From NCBI GenBank assembly GCA_959607825.1, contig CAUHNW010000023.1:1-46354 (forward strand): a stretch of DNA of 46,354 nucleotides, given 5' to 3'. The position numbers and the translations under genes were made by a program. This stretch comes from HGM13006 sp900757695. Lineage in GTDB: Bacteria; Bacillota; Clostridia; Oscillospirales; Oscillospiraceae. Shown here piece by piece: positions 1 through 8,454 of the stretch (position 1 is its first letter; each line of letters opens with the position of its first letter). The notes below the pieces were generated by a model that ran no database searches, had not been told where the DNA came from, and was given only the letters and a program-made list of their open reading frames with translations.

Positions 1-119
1 GAATATCCGAAGAAACACAAGGCATCCGGCGAAGTGGGCAGAGAAAAGTTACGGATAGGAGCGACATTTTTTTGAAAAAGTCCTCCGAAACTGGCCAAAA
101 CGCCCCCTTCGGATTGTAG

Positions 120-190
120 TATGGGTAGAGGGAGAAATACGGGGGAACGAAGTAGTCAGCAAGCACAGCAAGCGAGTACCCGCTTGCGAA
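120..190. other. Candidate oriT (transfer origin) upstream of mobC
   Basis: A 7-bp perfect inverted repeat (GCAAGCG, 6-base loop, CGCTTGC) lies at 168-187, about 155 bp before a MobC-type gene. In mobilizable elements the relaxase nick site usually sits beside such a hairpin, close to mobC. The rest of 1-341 shows no convincing gene. The assignment is positional inference; I did not recognise a known nick sequence. Confidence 0.4.
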
Positions 191-341
191 TTTTGAGATT
201 TTCAGGTCCCTTGTCCGAACAGTCAAAATTATTTGCTGGGGCGCGGGTCTCCGGTGGAGACCTCAAAGCGTGAAACGCTTTGAAGCGCTGACCGAGCCGA
301 CAGGCGAGACCCCAGACCCTTATGAGAAACGGAGGCTGCCC

Positions 342-590
342 ATGGCGAACCGAAAGCGGAACATTCAGATGAAGTTCTATGTGACGGAGGAGGAAAAACG
401 GCTCATTGACGGAAAGATGGCGCAGCTCCCCACACGGCGGTACGGCGCCTACCTTCGGAAGATGGCGATAGACGGGTATATCATCCAGCTTGACACCACG
501 GATATCAAGCAGATGAACGCCGCCCTGTCCGCCATCGGCCGGAACATCAACCAGATCGCCAAGCGTGTCAACGCCGGAGGCGGCGCGTAA
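342..590 (+). pseudogene. mobC: MobC-family mobilization (relaxosome) protein, 3'-truncated
   Basis: The encoded 82-residue protein resembles MobC accessory proteins, which bind oriT and assist the relaxase in plasmid and ICE transfer. It begins MANRKRN and shows the family's ribbon-helix-helix-like segment, with TRRYGAYLRKMA near residues 31-42 and the conserved IGRNINQIAKRVN near the end. The ATG at 342 is chosen because GGAGG precedes it at 331-335; upstream in-frame ATGs lack such a site. Family members normally continue for another 20-40 residues past NQIA-RVN, but here the frame ends after GGGA, at the point where unrelated sequence on the other strand begins. No relaxase gene follows. 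It is therefore probably a remnant of a Tn1549-like or related mobilizable element, left by a deletion or by an assembly join. Confidence 0.72.
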
Positions 591-1380
591 CCGTAACGGT
601 GAAGCTATTCTCAGCATTGAAATAATGGTCATAGCTGTTTTTTAGCTTATAAACGGTTTCGTCCAGCTTGTAGCCAGTAGGTGCTTTGGTTTCTTTGAGG
701 GTATACACGCCATCATCCTTGGTGCATGGGAACAAATCTGTGGTAAAGGAACTGTTCTGCACCGTGTAGGTGGCAACTGCCTTTCCAGATTTGTACAGGG
801 TGTACTCGGCGCCGTTTAGGGTAGCATCCCCCTGCGGAGATGCCTTGCCGGTATCTGAATCCACCTTTGTAATGGTTGCCCGCCAATGCTTCCAGACGTT
901 CTCCATGGTGGCGTAAGTTACTTCATCACCGGGGATGGTAACGGTCTGCGGTTCGGGGAGAATGTACGCATTGCCGGGGTTCACTTCCTCCAACGTATAG
1001 GTTCCGATCTCAATGTCCTTGAAATACGCCTTGCCGTCGGAGCCGGTGGTAGCGGTGACATCCACGGGATTCCCTTTGTCACTGGTGCCATGGAGCCGGA
1101 AGGTGAAGCCTGACCAGCTGCCGTAATTGACTGCCTTGCTGACCACCAGACTGCCGGTCTTGGGGGCGTCCTCCCAAGTAAGACTGATGTATGCGTGGAG
1201 ATAGTCTGCGCCGCCGGAGGTTAGGACGGTCTGGTAGGTGGGATTCTCCCAAATGGTTGGGTTGCTGGTGGACATGAGCTTCTGGTCGGAAGTGCCGGTG
1301 ATGACCTGTCCCTTCACAGCATCAGCTCTGGAAGCGGGGACGGAAATATATAAAGAGCCGTTTATGATTTCTATTTTTCG
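571..1380 (-). pseudogene. CnaB/SpaA-type surface protein fragment, truncated at both ends
   Basis: The minus-strand frame (open from 1650 to 568) has convincing protein only from about 1380 down to 595. It begins with a stretch containing TIWENPTYQ and a SGGA motif, as seen in large ICE-borne surface proteins. Two CnaB/SpaA-like beta-sandwich repeats follow, each with the SLVVSKAV / ATITKVDSD-type first strand and the closing YTLEEV or YTLKETKAPTGY motif. Such proteins are wall-anchored adhesins or pilin-like proteins, often with self-forming isopeptide bonds. There is no signal peptide, no LPXTG anchor and no good start codon. The C-terminus stops inside a repeat, right where the mobC remnant begins. 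Upstream residues (to 1650) read through a terminator hairpin and are not credible coding. Confidence 0.6.
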
Positions 1381-1501
1381 TGTAAAACAACTCCCTTCAA
1401 AACGAAAAAAGGCCCCTGCACCCATCAAGAGAATGATAGACACAGGAGCCTCGGTAATATTTATGTGATCAGCAAATGCTGTTATTTTTATTGAGAACGC
1501 A

Positions 1502-1538
1502 AAAAAGCCCCGGAGCATCTTTGAAGATACTCCGGGGC
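1502..1538 (-). terminator. Intrinsic terminator, minus strand
   Basis: A 13-bp stem (GCCCCGGAGTATC paired with its near-complement, one G-U) with a 5-base loop is followed on the minus strand by six T's. The gene it once ended is no longer recognisable immediately upstream, which fits a rearranged element remnant. Confidence 0.6.
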
Positions 1539-1564
1539 AGGGGAGGCGGAAAAGTCGATGTTGA

Positions 1565-1945
1565 TTGGTCATTACTACAGAACATTCACGCCAGAATGTA
1601 GCAGAACCGACAAAGTGTGATATAAAAGTCAAAGCTACCACATACAACACCTATGAAAGCGGACGGACAGAGCCACCAATAGAGATTTTAGTGCGGCTCT
1701 CATACCTGTATAAGGTTTCTATTGACATCATCGTGCAAAAGCAAAGACTATTCAGAGATGCAAAAGACCTAAAGGCCCAGCTAGAAGAAACCCGCAAGGA
1801 ACTAGCTGAAATAGAAAAACAGCTTGTTGAACAGGGTGCAGACAGTCCAGCAATGCAGGAACACAAAAGGGTAATGGAAACGCTAATCAAACAGCTTGAA
1901 ATACTAATTCAAAACGAAGAAACACAAAAGGAACTGGAAGTATAG
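1565..1945 (+). pseudogene. XRE-family regulator with replaced or lost N-terminus
   Basis: Residues about 26-56 match the second half of an XRE/Cro helix-turn-helix domain (TYNTYESGRTEPP, then ILVRLSYLYKVSIDII), which binds operator DNA. A coiled-coil-prone tail rich in Glu, Lys and Gln follows (residues 60-120). The first part of the domain, which should carry helix 1 and most of helix 2 (typically beginning LRxxRGLTQ), is absent. The first ~25 codons read as non-helical unrelated sequence and would need a TTG start at 1565 with no clear ribosome site. The join lies near 1640. I read it as a fragment of a mobile-element regulator. The 3' end is intact and is followed by a hairpin. Confidence 0.55.
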
Positions 1946-1946
1946 A

Positions 1947-1998
1947 AAAATCCCCCCTGCCGTGCCGCTCCAATGGAATGGCACAACAGGGGGATTTC
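1947..1998 (+). terminator. Terminator-like hairpin after the XRE fragment
   Basis: An interrupted inverted repeat (CCCCCTG...GTGCC paired with GGCAC...CAGGGGG) starts two bases after the stop codon. The downstream T-run is short, so it may be a weak terminator. Confidence 0.5.
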
Positions 1999-2057
1999 AG
2001 AACTATTTTATGAAATTTCGGCAGAATAGCCAAGGCTACAAATTGTATAAAATGACG

Positions 2058-2092
2058 AAAGCCCTGAAACCGTTGCAGTTTCAGGGCTTTTT
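2058..2092. terminator. Bidirectional terminator beside tRNA-Val
   Basis: An inverted repeat of GCCCTGAAAC with GTTTCAGGGC (one offset base in the loop) is followed by TTTTT on the plus strand and has an A-rich left flank. It lies just past the 3' end of the tRNA gene and probably ends tRNA transcription on the minus strand as well as plus-strand readthrough. Confidence 0.6.
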
Positions 2093-2095
2093 GTA

Positions 2096-2171
2096 TGGTG
2101 GACGATAACGGACTCGAACCGCTGACCCTGCGCACGTCAAGCGCATGCTCTACCAGCTGAGCTAATCGTCC
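2096..2171 (-). tRNA. tRNA-Val (anticodon GAC)
   Basis: The minus strand folds into a complete cloverleaf. The acceptor stem is GGACGAT with ATCGTCC, the D arm GCTC-loop-GAGC, the anticodon arm TGCGC-TTGACGT-GCGCA with anticodon GAC, and the T arm contains TTCGAGT. The discriminator is A and a CCA end is encoded at 2096-2098. GAC reads valine GUC/GUU codons. The gene is intact and marks the boundary between the mobile-element remnant (on its 3' side) and backbone genes. Confidence 0.95.
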
Positions 2172-2209
2172 AAAGGACGAGACCTATTTTATCATATTCT
2201 ATGGAAATG

Positions 2210-3106
2210 TCAAGTCCTTTTTTTCGGGATTTTTACACTGAGCAAAATAAGTGCGGCCAACACCAATATGATCCCCAACAGTGCAGAAAGCGTCGGGGTT
2301 TCGGAGAAGAACAAAAACCCAAGAATGGTAGCTACCACCGGTTCCACAGACGCCATAATGGAGGCTGCGCCGTTTTCCACATGGGCAAGCCCGGCGGTAT
2401 AGAGCAGGTAGGGCAGCACAGTGGTCACGATGGTATAGACCACTGCCAGAACAAGAAAGCTGGCGCCAAAGTCCTGATATGCCCCGGCGTACTGGGAAAA
2501 GTCTGTCAAGAACGCACCGGCAAAGGCGGCAAATAGAAATGTATAGTCTGTAATGGTGACAGAGCCCAGCCCTTGATTGAGACTGATACGGGAGAAAATG
2601 CTGTAGAGGGCATAGCCGAGGCCGGAGCCCAAGCCCAGCAGGATTCCCTGTGCTGTGAGACTTTGAGAAGCGGAGGCTACACCGCTGACCAGACAGCAGC
2701 CTCCAAAGGCCATAAAAAGGGCCAGAACCTTTTGCTCTGTAAGCTTTTCGTGGAACAGCGGGATCGAGAGAAGCATAACAAAAATCGGTGATGTATACAG
2801 CAGAATTGCGGCAGCGGACAGGTTCATCAGTCGAATGGTGGAAAAATAACAATAATTAAAGAAGATAATGCTGAAGATGCCGGAGCAGGCCAGAGGAAGC
2901 AGATTCCGGATCTTGACCCGAAGCAGTTTACGGTCACGCAGGGCGGTGAGAGGAAACAGCATTACTACGGCCAATATACTTCTTAATTCTACGATTTCCA
3001 TGGAGCCAAGGCCCATGGCGCCGAGGCGGCGAACAAACAGGCCCATGGTGCCCCAGAGACAGCCGGCAGCAATGATCAGCAGCGGTGCGATTTTCTTGTG
3101 GTTCAT
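2210..3106 (-). CDS. EamA/DMT-family transporter
   Basis: The 298-residue membrane protein has about ten hydrophobic segments arranged as two EamA (DUF6) repeats. The first begins after MNHKKIAPLL with the GCLWGTMG motif; the second begins near GLGSGLGYALYSI and ends with VEPVVATILGFLFF, both typical of the family. Drug/metabolite transporters of this type usually export amino acids or other small metabolites; the substrate cannot be read from sequence. The start at 3106 is preferred over the longer frame because MNHKK is preceded by a purine-rich ribosome site (AAGAAGGGG) and the upstream 18 residues are polar and unconserved in appearance. It is transcribed alone, divergently from rpmE. Confidence 0.85.
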   Translation of the reverse strand: MNHKKIAPLLIIAAGCLWGTMGLFVRRLGAMGLGSMEIVELRSILAVVMLFPLTALRDRKLLRVKIRNLLPLACSGIFSIIFFNYCYFSTIRLMNLSAAAILLYTSPIFVMLLSIPLFHEKLTEQKVLALFMAFGGCCLVSGVASASQSLTAQGILLGLGSGLGYALYSIFSRISLNQGLGSVTITDYTFLFAAFAGAFLTDFSQYAGAYQDFGASFLVLAVVYTIVTTVLPYLLYTAGLAHVENGAASIMASVEPVVATILGFLFFSETPTLSALLGIILVLAALILLSVKIPKKRT

Positions 3107-3230
3107 GAAGATCCCCTTCTTTCCTGATTTATATTTTACATGGAAAGCCTGGGTGTGCACAAGAAACAGTTCCTACAAAATAATCTTTTGGGATTCCACT
3201 TTTTTAAGACAAAAAATATGTAATTTGGGC

Positions 3231-3259
3231 TTGCAATCCGGGGAAAGCCGTGCTATAAT
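3231..3259 (+). promoter_or_regulatory. Sigma-A promoter for rpmE
   Basis: TTGCAA (3231-3236) and TATAAT (3254-3259) are separated by 17 bp, about 60 bp upstream of the rpmE start. A short GGCGC/GCGCC hairpin lies in the leader. Confidence 0.75.
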
Positions 3260-3322
3260 AATCGGGCTTTAGATTTTGAGGGCGCTTTGCGCCTTGACTG
3301 GAACCGAAAGAGGTGAACAAAC

Positions 3323-3523
3323 GTGAAGAAGGGAATCCATCCCGATTATCAGCAGACCACCATTCGCTGTGCTTGTGGTGCCGTGTTTGAGACCGGGTCT
3401 ACCAAGAAGGATATCAGAGTTGAAATCTGCTCCAAGTGTCACCCTTTCTATACCGGCAAGCAGAAGCTGGTTGACACTGGCGGACGTGTTGAACGTTTCA
3501 ACAAGAAGTTCGGCCTGAAGTAA
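3323..3523 (+). CDS. rpmE: 50S ribosomal protein L31
   Basis: The 66-residue protein is a full-length bacterial L31. It begins MKKGIHPDY and contains the zinc-binding set seen in type A L31: C16, the CACG region, then CSKCHPFYTGKQK near residues 37-49. L31 sits at the central protuberance of the large subunit and bridges to the small subunit. The zinc-containing form is the one used in metal sufficiency. It stands alone between a 17-bp-spaced sigma-A promoter and a strong terminator, so it is monocistronic. Confidence 0.97.
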   Translation: MKKGIHPDYQQTTIRCACGAVFETGSTKKDIRVEICSKCHPFYTGKQKLVDTGGRVERFNKKFGLK

Positions 3524-3534
3524 GTATCCCGTCG

Positions 3535-3571
3535 AGGGGCTGTTTCACCATACGTGAAACAGCCCCTTTTT
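3535..3571 (+). terminator. rpmE intrinsic terminator
   Basis: A 14-bp perfect stem (AGGGGCTGTTTCAC with its complement) has a 5-base loop and a T5 tail, starting 11 bases after the rpmE stop codon. Confidence 0.9.
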
Positions 3572-3627
3572 GCCATTTTTCGATTTCTTTGGCATAAAAA
3601 CGATCATGATAATCCACGGGAGGTCCT

Positions 3628-4884
3628 ATGGAAGAAAAAATAAATCCTGACAAGGCAATACTGGCGGGACTGGATGCGGCGGTGTTCTCAAGGGAGGAGA
3701 CCGCCACAGAGTCTACCCTGGAGGAACTGAAGGCGCTGCTGGAGACGGCTGGCGGTACAGCGGTAGGAATGCTGCTTCAGGCCCGTCCTGCGCCGGATCC
3801 CCATTCCTTTCTGGGAGAGGGGAAGGTGGAGGAGCTTCGGCAGGCTGTGGAGGCCACCGGAGCCAATATGGTGATTTTCGATAACGACCTGTCGCCTTCA
3901 CAGATCCGTACGCTGGAGGACATGACCGGAGCCACAGTAATTGACCGGTCTGCCCTGATTCTCGACATCTTTGCCCAGCGGGCCAAGACCAGAGAAGGGC
4001 GGCTTCAGGTGGAGCTGGCGCAGTATCAGTACCTGCTGCCCCGGCTGTCGGGCATGGGCCGTTCCCTTTCCCGTCAGGGCGGCGGCATTGGCACCAGAGG
4101 CCCCGGCGAGACCCGTTTGGAATCTGATCGCCGGCATATTCGGACTCGGATCTCCCGCCTACAGCAGGAACTGAAGGAGGTTCGACGGGTCCGCGGTGTG
4201 CAGCGGCAGCTGCGGGAGAAGAACAGCGTCCCGGTGGTAGCGCTGATTGGCTATACCAATGCAGGGAAGTCCACGCTGCTCAACGCACTGACCGGAGCGG
4301 GTATTCCGGCCAATAATCGCCTTTTTGACACGTTGGATACCACCACCCGGCGGCTGACTGTCTCCGATACATTGGATGTGCTGCTCAGCGATACCGTTGG
4401 GTTTATCGCCAAGCTGCCCCATAATCTGGTGGAGGCATTTCAGGCTACTTTGGAGGAGCTTCAATATGCGGATCTGCTGCTTCACGTGATCGATGCCTCA
4501 GACCCGGATCGTGAGGCACACATGGAGGTTGTAGAAAAGCTGGCTGCGGAGCTGGCACCACAGGGGGTGCCTATCATCGAGGTCTATAACAAGGCAGATC
4601 TGGTAGAGCCACAGTTGATTCCCATTGGAGAAAACCGTATAGCGATCTCCGCTTCCGAGGGAAGAGGGCTGGACGCTCTGCTGCGGCGAATGGAGAAGAA
4701 TCTCGATACCGGGGTAAAGCGTGTTGTGCTGAAGCTCCCGTATTCTGCCGCTGGCGAGGTGGATCGCATCCATCGGGAAGGAAAGGTATTTTCATCGGAA
4801 TATGAAAATGACGGCATTCTTGTGGACGCAGCCTTGAGCCGTGAAATGCAGGGGCGGTATCGGGCGTATATCCAATCTGAATAA
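3628..4884 (+). CDS. hflX: Ribosome-associated GTPase HflX
   Basis: The 418-residue protein is a standard-length HflX, a translational GTPase-family protein that binds 50S/70S ribosomes and can split stalled ribosomes under stress. An N-terminal HflX domain with the glycine-rich GxGETRLE segment (residues ~158-165) and an alpha-helical linker precede the G domain. G1 is GYTNAGKS at 208-215, G3 is DTVGF at 255-259, and G4 is NKAD at 321-324. The ATG at 3628 follows GGGAGGTCCT. It is the first gene of a co-directional run with the YigZ-like gene 15 bp downstream. Confidence 0.95.
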   Translation: MEEKINPDKAILAGLDAAVFSREETATESTLEELKALLETAGGTAVGMLLQARPAPDPHSFLGEGKVEELRQAVEATGANMVIFDNDLSPSQIRTLEDMTGATVIDRSALILDIFAQRAKTREGRLQVELAQYQYLLPRLSGMGRSLSRQGGGIGTRGPGETRLESDRRHIRTRISRLQQELKEVRRVRGVQRQLREKNSVPVVALIGYTNAGKSTLLNALTGAGIPANNRLFDTLDTTTRRLTVSDTLDVLLSDTVGFIAKLPHNLVEAFQATLEELQYADLLLHVIDASDPDREAHMEVVEKLAAELAPQGVPIIEVYNKADLVEPQLIPIGENRIAISASEGRGLDALLRRMEKNLDTGVKRVVLKLPYSAAGEVDRIHREGKVFSSEYENDGILVDAALSREMQGRYRAYIQSE

Positions 4885-4899
4885 AAGCGAGGCACGGCC

Positions 4900-5541
4900 A
4901 TGACAGAATACTATCTGCCCACCCGCTACGGTACGGCGGAATTTGTAGAAAAGAAATCCCGGTTTATTGGAGAGATATGGCCGGTTTCCACCGAGGAAGA
5001 AGCGCGGCAGCGGGTCGCAGATGTGAAAAAAAAATATCACGATGCCCGTCACAGCTGCTGGTGCTTCCTGCTGCGGGACGGAACGATCCGATACTCAGAC
5101 GATGGAGAACCGCAGGGAACAGCAGGACAGCCCATGCTGGAGGTGTTTTCCCGGGCGGGGATCACCGATTGCGTCTGCGTAGTGACCCGATATTTTGGCG
5201 GCGTGCTCCTTGGTACCGGCGGGCTGGTACGAGCGTATACAAGGTCTGCAAAGGATGCGCTGGATGCAGCCGGTATTACGGTGGAGCGGCTGTGGGATCG
5301 GCTCCTTGTACCGTGCAGCTACGGACAGTTTGAAAAGGTTCGGCAGGAGACCCAGTGGCACGGGGGCGTGATCGAGGACACAGACTACGGCGCAGATATT
5401 ATGCTGACGGTACTGACGCCGGAGGGGAGTACGCAGGCGTATCTGGAAGGGCTGACGGAGCTTTCAGCCGGTACCATCGAAGGAGAAAAGCTGGAGCAGG
5501 TGTTCCGGGGTGTGGCGGTGAAGGAGCCGGCAGCGATTTAA
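4900..5541 (+). CDS. YigZ/IMPACT-family protein
   Basis: The 213-residue protein has the UPF0029 (IMPACT/YigZ) N-terminal domain, with the hallmark DDGEPQGTAGQPML at residues 67-80 and the TRYFGGVLLGTGGLVRAY segment near 105-122. A C-terminal DUF1949-like ferredoxin fold follows. Family members are thought to bind nucleic acid or ribosomes; the eukaryotic relative regulates GCN2, but the bacterial role is not established. It lies 15 bp after hflX with no terminator between, suggesting co-transcription. Its partnership with hflX may point to translation stress, which is inference. Confidence 0.9.
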   Translation: MTEYYLPTRYGTAEFVEKKSRFIGEIWPVSTEEEARQRVADVKKKYHDARHSCWCFLLRDGTIRYSDDGEPQGTAGQPMLEVFSRAGITDCVCVVTRYFGGVLLGTGGLVRAYTRSAKDALDAAGITVERLWDRLLVPCSYGQFEKVRQETQWHGGVIEDTDYGADIMLTVLTPEGSTQAYLEGLTELSAGTIEGEKLEQVFRGVAVKEPAAI

Positions 5542-5605
5542 GCCAGAGAAAAATTGGATATGGAATTGGCGTAAACAATGCGACCTATGAGAAAGGCGTG
5601 TGGTT

Positions 5606-6616
5606 ATGATGACGATTCGGGAAGAACTGGAGCAGCGGGAGCATATGATGCTATCCCCCTGGGCTTCCAGAGCAGATGAGACCAGAGGCAGGCTCCGGCC
5701 TGCGGAGGAAAATGAAGTCCGCACCTGCTATCAGCGGGATGTGGATCGGATCGTGTACTGCAAATCCTTCCGGCGGCTGAAGCACAAGACACAGGTGTTC
5801 CTGCAGCCGGAGGGCGATCACTACCGGACACGGCTGACCCACACGCTGGAAGTGATGCGGATCTCCCGCACCATTGCCCGGGCGCTGCGGCTCAATGAGG
5901 ATCTCACAGAGGCCATTGCCTTTGGTCATGATCTGGGCCACACACCCTTTGGCCACGCAGGAGAAAAGGCGCTCAGTGATGTGACCGGAAAGCCATTTCG
6001 CCACAATGAGCAGTCGCTCCGTGTGGTGGACATTCTGGAGAAAAACGGGGAGGGATTGAACCTCACCTATGAGACCAGAATGGGGATCGTATGCCATACC
6101 GGGGATCAGCTTCCGGACACACTGGAAGGGCAGATCATTCGGCTGGCGGATCGCATTGCCTACATCAACCATGACATTGATGATGCCTGCCGTGCGGGGA
6201 TTCTCTCCAATCGGGATATTCCGGTAGAGATCACCGATGTGCTGGGCGAGACCCATTCCCAGCGGATCAATACGTTGGTGATGGACATTATCAGCCATTC
6301 TCAGGGGCTGGATCATCTGGAACGAGATCCCGGTGTGGCAGAGGCCATGGAAAAGCTTCGGGACTTTATGTTTGAGCGTGTCTACCGGAATCCTGTGGCC
6401 AAGGGAGAGGAATCCAAGGCCAGGGATATCATTGGGATCCTTTATGACTACTATATGAAGCATCCCGGAAAGCTCCCAACGGATTTTCAGCCACAGCTGA
6501 GCTTTGATGGAATTGAGCGGACGGTCGTTGATTATATTGCCGGGATGACAGACAAATACGCAGTTTATAAATTCAGCGAAATATTCATCCCAACTGCATG
6601 GCAGGTGCGAGGATAA
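5606..6616 (+). CDS. dgt: dGTPase-like HD-domain phosphohydrolase
   Basis: The 336-residue protein belongs to the deoxyguanosinetriphosphate triphosphohydrolase-like family, which hydrolyses dNTPs to the nucleoside and triphosphate. The metal-binding HD set is visible: H79 in RLTHTLEV, H108-D109 in FGHDLGHTPFGH, and a later Asp in RLADRIAYINHDIDD. The characteristic RDVDRIVYCKSFRRLKHKTQV start of the domain lies at about residues 45-65. The ATG at 5606 is preferred over an in-frame GTG at 5600 because the GAAAGG site is better spaced from it. It immediately precedes dnaG, an arrangement common in Clostridia (dgt-dnaG-rpoD). Confidence 0.92.
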   Translation: MMTIREELEQREHMMLSPWASRADETRGRLRPAEENEVRTCYQRDVDRIVYCKSFRRLKHKTQVFLQPEGDHYRTRLTHTLEVMRISRTIARALRLNEDLTEAIAFGHDLGHTPFGHAGEKALSDVTGKPFRHNEQSLRVVDILEKNGEGLNLTYETRMGIVCHTGDQLPDTLEGQIIRLADRIAYINHDIDDACRAGILSNRDIPVEITDVLGETHSQRINTLVMDIISHSQGLDHLERDPGVAEAMEKLRDFMFERVYRNPVAKGEESKARDIIGILYDYYMKHPGKLPTDFQPQLSFDGIERTVVDYIAGMTDKYAVYKFSEIFIPTAWQVRG

Positions 6617-6673
6617 AGCCTGTATGCATATTTTTGCGGAATTTTGGAAATCATCGGAAAGGAGGTGCGGGCC

Positions 6674-8449
6674 TTGCCATTTCCAGAGGCATTTTTACAG
6701 GAGTTGGAGGAAAAGAATCCAATCGAAGATGTAGTGGGGCAGTATGTGAGTCTTACCCGGCGAGGCAGCAACCTCTTTGGACTGTGTCCCTTCCACAATG
6801 AGAAGACGCCTAGCTTCTCCGTTGCGCCGGAAAAGGGGATCTTCTACTGCTTCGGCTGCCACAAGGGCGGGGGCGCAGTAAACTTCATTATGGAAATAGA
6901 AGGGCTGGACTACCCGGATGCCATTCGATTCCTTGCCAAGCGGGCGGGGATGGAGGTGCCGGAGGACGACCCACGGCGGGTTTCCAGCCTCCGGCGGAAG
7001 GAGCATCTGTGGAAGCTCTGCCGGGATGCGGCACGGTTTTATCACAATACGTTAAAAAGCCCACAGGGCAGAGAAGGACTCCAATACCTGCTGAGCCGGG
7101 GTCTCACCAAGAAGACCATCGTTTCCTTTGGGCTCGGCTTTGCACCCAACCAGTGGGACGGGCTTAAAAAGGCCATGCTGGAAAAGGGCTATACCATTGA
7201 GGATTTGCAGGATGCAGGACTGGTACGGACCAAGCACCGGCAGAAAACCGATGAAAACGGAAATACAGTGGATTCCGTCAGCACCTACGACTGGTTCCGA
7301 AACCGGGTCATGTTCCCCATCATCGACGTTCGGGGCAATGTGATTGGCTTTGGCGGCCGAGTCATGGACGGCTCAGAGCCGAAATATCTCAATTCCCCGG
7401 AGAGCATGATCTTCAATAAGCGGAAAAACCTTTTTGCGCTGAATGTGGCCAAAAAGACCAAGATGGAGATGCTGGTGCTCACCGAAGGGTATATGGATAC
7501 CATCTCCATGCATCAATACGGCTTTGACTGTGCGGTGGCCTCACTGGGAACCAGTCTGACACAGGAGCAGGCCGGGATGCTCAGCAAATATACCAAGCAG
7601 ATGGTGCTCTGCTATGACGGCGATCAGGCGGGGCAGAATGCAGCCAAGCGTGCCATCGGCATTCTGGAAAAGACGGGGATCACCGTTAAGGTACTCAGAA
7701 TGCAGGGGGCAAAGGACCCGGACGAGTTCCTGAAAAAGTACGGTGCGGAGCGGTTCAAAAAGCTGCTGGGCATGTCGGAAAATCAGGCGGTCTATCAGTT
7801 GGAGAGCATTCGCCGGAAGTATGACCTGTCTGCGGATGATGCGAAGGTGGAATTTTTGAAGGAAGCGGCAGAGCTGGTGGCCTCCATGGGGTCCTCGGTG
7901 GAGCGGGAGGTCTACAGCAACAGAGCCGCAGAAATGGCCGGAGTTGCCCCGGATTCCATGCGGCTGGAAGTGAGCCGTGCCTATAAGCGTCGGATCAACG
8001 CTCAAAAAAAGCGGGAGGAACGGCAGAATCTGCGCCCGGCGGAGCAGCTTCAGCCCACGGTTTCGGGCCTGAAATATGAGAATGTCAAGTCTGCTGTGGC
8101 AGAGGAAGGCGTGCTGGGCCAGATCTTTTTGGAACCGGCCCTGCTGGATCTCACCAAAAACCTGACACCGCAGCAGTTTTCGTCACCGTTACTGGGAAAG
8201 GTATATGCATGGATGCAGCAGCGGTGGCAGGAAGGGGAGGGAATTTCCATCCCGGCCATGGGCGGAAGCTTTACGCCGGAGGAAATTTCACATATCACAA
8301 GAATTTCACAGAAGATGGAGGGGGTAGTCAGTGAAAAGGCCCTTCGGGATTACATAGGCGTGATCCAGTCGGAGGCCGCAAAGCGCAGTGGCGAGGATCT
8401 GATGGCGGCACTTCATCGCCGCCGGGAACAAAACGGGTATGGAGGATGA
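6674..8449 (+). CDS. dnaG: DNA primase
   Basis: The 591-residue DnaG makes RNA primers at the replication fork. The N-terminal CHC2 zinc finger is intact (C38, H41, C59, C62). The RNA-polymerase core has the TOPRIM acidic residues, with E271 in LTEGYMD and the DGD motif at 315-317. The C-terminal ~130 residues form the helicase-binding domain. A TTG at 6674 is chosen as start because a perfect AAAGGAGGT lies 8 bases upstream, and the protein then starts PFPEAFLQELEEKNPIEDVV as in other primases. The stop overlaps the region of the rpoD ribosome site, so the two genes are translationally close. Confidence 0.95.
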   Translation: MPFPEAFLQELEEKNPIEDVVGQYVSLTRRGSNLFGLCPFHNEKTPSFSVAPEKGIFYCFGCHKGGGAVNFIMEIEGLDYPDAIRFLAKRAGMEVPEDDPRRVSSLRRKEHLWKLCRDAARFYHNTLKSPQGREGLQYLLSRGLTKKTIVSFGLGFAPNQWDGLKKAMLEKGYTIEDLQDAGLVRTKHRQKTDENGNTVDSVSTYDWFRNRVMFPIIDVRGNVIGFGGRVMDGSEPKYLNSPESMIFNKRKNLFALNVAKKTKMEMLVLTEGYMDTISMHQYGFDCAVASLGTSLTQEQAGMLSKYTKQMVLCYDGDQAGQNAAKRAIGILEKTGITVKVLRMQGAKDPDEFLKKYGAERFKKLLGMSENQAVYQLESIRRKYDLSADDAKVEFLKEAAELVASMGSSVEREVYSNRAAEMAGVAPDSMRLEVSRAYKRRINAQKKREERQNLRPAEQLQPTVSGLKYENVKSAVAEEGVLGQIFLEPALLDLTKNLTPQQFSSPLLGKVYAWMQQRWQEGEGISIPAMGGSFTPEEISHITRISQKMEGVVSEKALRDYIGVIQSEAAKRSGEDLMAALHRRREQNGYGG

Positions 8450-8454
8450 TAGTT

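Noticed and set aside
2058..2171. tRNA-Val as the integration site of the left remnant
   Set aside because: The remnant lies on the tRNA's 3' side, but I found no duplicated tRNA 3' end in 1-2095 and no integrase there, so there is no direct evidence.
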